From positions 62,001 to 126,000 of the forward strand of contig JANTQF010000013.1 in NCBI GenBank assembly GCA_032988165.1: 64,000 nucleotides of DNA, written 5' to 3'. The stretch's first letter is position 1, and each line of letters begins with the position of its first letter. Shown here one piece after another: positions 61,250 to 64,000 of the stretch. The position numbers were made by a program, and so were the translations under genes. The stretch comes from Emmonsiellopsis sp. PD_33 (lineage: Eukaryota > Ascomycota > Eurotiomycetes > Onygenales > Ajellomycetaceae). A model generated the notes under the pieces. It did not search any database, was not told the origin of the DNA, and saw only the letters and a program-made list of their open reading frames with translations.

Positions 61250-61710
61250 GAGGAAAATCTAGATATTTTAGTGTGATTTTACTCACTATCTTTTAATCAC
61301 ATAATGAGTGATTTAATCTCTCTACTTTAACCTCCTCTTTTCATTCTATCCTCATCATTCTATATCTTCTACCTCTTTACTATATATATCTTGTGTCTGT
61401 ATTATCACTATATTTATCTCTTATTCTAATGAGTATCTTTTACTATCTTCTAGACTCTATCTGACCTTCAGTTCTTCTATTTTCTTGCTACTTTTAGTGG
61501 TTATTTGAAATTCTATTCAGATGGGTGCATAAGACAGCTCTGTTGACTGTGCTAGTACAGTCTGTCTCTATTTTATCTGCTCTATCTACTTGATTGATCT
61601 CTGAGTTAGAGGCCTGTGATCACTGATTATATAAGGTTAACTATTATTTTAATAGTCTCTTTGATCATCTTTATTAGTCCTGATGTTCTCTATGTGTCTG
61701 TATGCTATTT
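61250..61710 (-). repeat. inverted counterpart of the 25.6/43.8-kb block, unit C2
   Basis: Contains GCCTGTGATCACTGAT and AACTATTATTTTAATAGTC in the same order as C1. Confidence 0.7.
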
Positions 61711-62069
61711 ATTCTCTATGTGAATTCTATTTTATTCTCATTCACTGCTGATTTGTTTCCTCTTTTGAATTTTAGACTACTATCTCTCCACATTATTAGT
61801 ATTAATATTAAGTTGTTGATTTATTCATAAGATTATGAGATTATATTAGCTTAACTTCTATATCTTTATTTAGTATATAGTAGCAAGAGCAAATAAAGAT
61901 AATAATAGCTAACAGCCAATAATGATAGTAACAGCAAATAATGATAATAATAGCTAACTGCAAACTATAATAGTAACAGTAAATAATAATAATAATAACT
62001 AACTATAAATTATAATAGTAATAGCATATAATGGTAGCAGCCAACAGTCAACAATGACAGCAACAGTAA

Positions 62070-62395
62070 ATATTCCCAGGTGAAAAGTTTGCTGTTAGCT
62101 ATAGATACTAGATTATTCAAAAAAACCCTAGTATATAACTTACAATCAGTGCAAGGCAACAATTAAGTAGAAGCATGCACAGGTAATTAAGTGTGAAAGA
62201 AGTAACACTACTTCATCTATAACTCAAACCTTATAATATAAAAGAAGCTAAGTAACTAGCTTCTTATTTATTAAGAAAGATGATTCTGATGTTGAAGTTA
62301 TCCCTACATTAAATCATAGCAGGTATAAGATTGAGATTATTAGTCTTTTAAGCAATAATTAGATATCTTGCTGCTTGGGATTTTGCATTTCACTC
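62070..62395 (+). other. coding-like block, unit C2
   Basis: Counterpart of 57,790-58,115; the readable fragment NHSRYKIEIISLL is at about 62,313. A minus-strand open stretch over the same place is its mirror and not a gene. Confidence 0.35.
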
Positions 62396-62399
62396 TGAT

Positions 62400-62910
62400 A
62401 GATAATAATAAAAATAATTCAAAGTAACATACAGTGCATGCCTGCACCCATAAGATAACTAATAATGATAGTAATAGCAAATAATAGTAACAACTGCTAA
62501 TAATAATAGTAATGGCACATAATGATAGTAATAAATAATAAAGATAATCCAAAGCAACATACAGTGCACATCTATGCCTATAAGACAATCAATAATGATA
62601 GTAACAGCAAATAATAGCAACAACTACTAATGATGATAGTAATAACATATAATAATAGTAGTAAATAACAAAAATGATCTAATACAACATGTAGCATGCA
62701 TCTATATCTGTAAGATGATTAATAATAACAGTAATAACATATAATAGCAGTGACAGATAATAAAGATGATTTAATGTAATATAAGACATATACCTACATC
62801 TATAAGACAACTAATAATGATAGTAATAGTAAATAATGATAATAACTGCCAATAATAACAGTAATAACATATAATGATGATAATAGATAATTAATAATGA
62901 TAATTATTAT
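62400..62910. repeat. ~110-120-bp satellite, unit C2
   Basis: About four units with CATACAGTGCATGCCTGCACC-like cores, separated by AATAATGATAGTAATAGC triplets. Confidence 0.75.
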
Positions 62911-62954
62911 TATTAAAAAGTAGGCTCTATTTCTTTCTACAACTCTTTCTACTC

Positions 62955-63205
62955 CTTTTTAACAGCTCTTTTTCTTACTCTTACTTTATGATATGCTATC
63001 CAGATGGCTCTTTTTCTTACTCTCACTTCATAGCATACTATTTGGGTAGCTCTTTTTCTTGCTTTCACTTCATGACATACTGTTTTTTTCTTACTCTCAC
63101 TTTATGACATACTATCTAGATGGCCCTTTTTCTCATCCTTACTTCATAACATACTGTTCAGACAGCTCTTTTTCTTGCCCTTACTTTATAGCATGCTATC
63201 TGAGC
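62955..63205. repeat. pyrimidine-rich tandem array, unit C2
   Basis: Five to six units with CTTTTTCTTACTCTCACTTT and ATGACATACTATCTAGATGG. The open plus-strand stretch here (63,059-63,253) is only a reading of the array. Confidence 0.8.
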
Positions 63206-64000
63206 TTTCTGATATCTTTCAAAGTAATATGCAGTGTGTGCCTGCACCTATGAGACAACTAATAATGATAGTAATAGCAAATAATGATAATAATTACTAA
63301 TAATAATAGTAATAGCATATAATGATAGCAATGAATAATTAATAATAATAACTATTATTATTGAAAAGCAGGCTTCATTTCTTTCTACAACTCTTTCTAC
63401 TTCTTTTGAATAACTCTTTTTCTTGCTCTTACTTCATAGCATGCTATCCAAACTTTCTAATATCTTCCAAAGCAATATATAGTATGCATCTGTACTCATG
63501 AGATGACTAATAATGACAACAACAGCAAATAATAATAATAACTGTCAATGATGACAGCAACAGCACATAATGATAATAGAGAATGATTATAGGTTTAGAG
63601 GTGAGATTCTTTTGATTAATATACTTTCATATTCCTGATGAGATATAGAAGTATACTGATCAAAGCAATCTTACTCTATAACCTACTTAGAGCCTTAATG
63701 AGGAAGACTATAAAAGAAAAACTAGATATCTGAATGATTTACTCTCTATTCAAGCTATTAAATGAGTAATCCTACTGATTGATAGAGTACATCCACATTT
63801 TATGAGATATCATCAGATATTATATCCCATCATACCTGTGTTTCACAGTGTGGATGGCTCTAATAAGGTTGATGAGCAATGAGTATGAGCTAATATATAC
63901 CTTAAGAGTCATTATAATATTCTAAAAGAATATATTATGTCTCTCTTCAGAGATATAATGGCAGTAACAGCTAATAATAATAGTAATAGCAAATAATAAC

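Larger units (their letters stand above)
60086..63980 (+). repeat. unit C2 (second tandem ~4-kb copy, runs off the window)
   Basis: Repeats C1 from the 187-bp unit onwards: coding relic (60,318-60,680), 94-bp satellite (60,690-61,205), inverted block (61,250-61,710), coding-like block (62,070-62,395), satellites and pyrimidine array. The right end after about 63,900 starts another triplet satellite. Confidence 0.75.

Noticed and set aside
1..64000. Mitochondrial or bacterial origin because of AT-richness
   Set aside because: Nuclear transposon families (hAT, chromoviruses, Plavaka), spliceosomal-type introns and CpG-specific decay indicate nuclear fungal DNA; there are no rRNA, tRNA or organelle genes.

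Overview
The window looks like a transposon graveyard from a filamentous fungus, most likely an ascomycete with a repeat-induced-point-mutation-like or methylation-driven C-to-T process. The species cannot be named. The DNA is very AT-rich, CpG is almost absent, and no intact gene remains: the longest open frames are about 170 codons. Recognisable proteins are interrupted by stops at former CAA, CAG, CGA and TGG codons. Where two copies of a repeat can be compared by eye, the differences are almost all transitions. GT...AG introns of about 40-60 nt also point to a fungus.

Layout. 1-2,150: an eroded multi-exon gene of unknown function. 3,320-6,300: a hAT DNA transposon with BED finger, RNase-H-like core and C-terminal dimerisation domain. 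6,305-11,060 (minus) and 11,480-16,320 (plus): two head-to-head Ty3/Gypsy chromoviruses, the second lacking its 5' end. Its integrase is split by a 539-bp CpG-rich hAT-type MITE (14,795-15,333) with a perfect 8-bp target duplication. 16,320-19,480: unassigned degenerate sequence with a Lys-rich coding relic on the minus strand and an LTR-like block.

19,488-63,980 is one family of giant repeats. Copy A (19,488-37,455) and copy B (37,456-about 56,150) are direct tandem copies of an ~18-kb unit. Each carries, in order: an 81-bp repeat array, an unidentified minus-strand gene, the same 81-bp array inverted, a 41-bp array, a block that recurs inverted further right, a 52-bp array, an unidentified plus-strand coding block, a conserved TATA-like box, a ~1,335-codon SNF2-family helicase gene with a 41-nt intron and three tracts of 18-bp in-frame repeats, a 62-bp array, a Plavaka-family transposase gene, and ~185-bp direct repeats. 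Copy B is followed by two tandem units of ~4.2 kb (C1, C2) dominated by AAT/CAR-based satellites and pyrimidine-rich arrays.

The main interpretation is that a Plavaka-type DNA transposon acquired, or is associated with, its own SNF2 ATPase and was tandemly duplicated, after which both copies were inactivated by point mutation. In copy B both genes stay in frame at every landmark tested, so the damage there is substitution rather than indel. A 534-bp retroposon with a 13-bp target duplication (43,904-44,437) and the MITE keep their CpGs, so both arrived after most of the decay.
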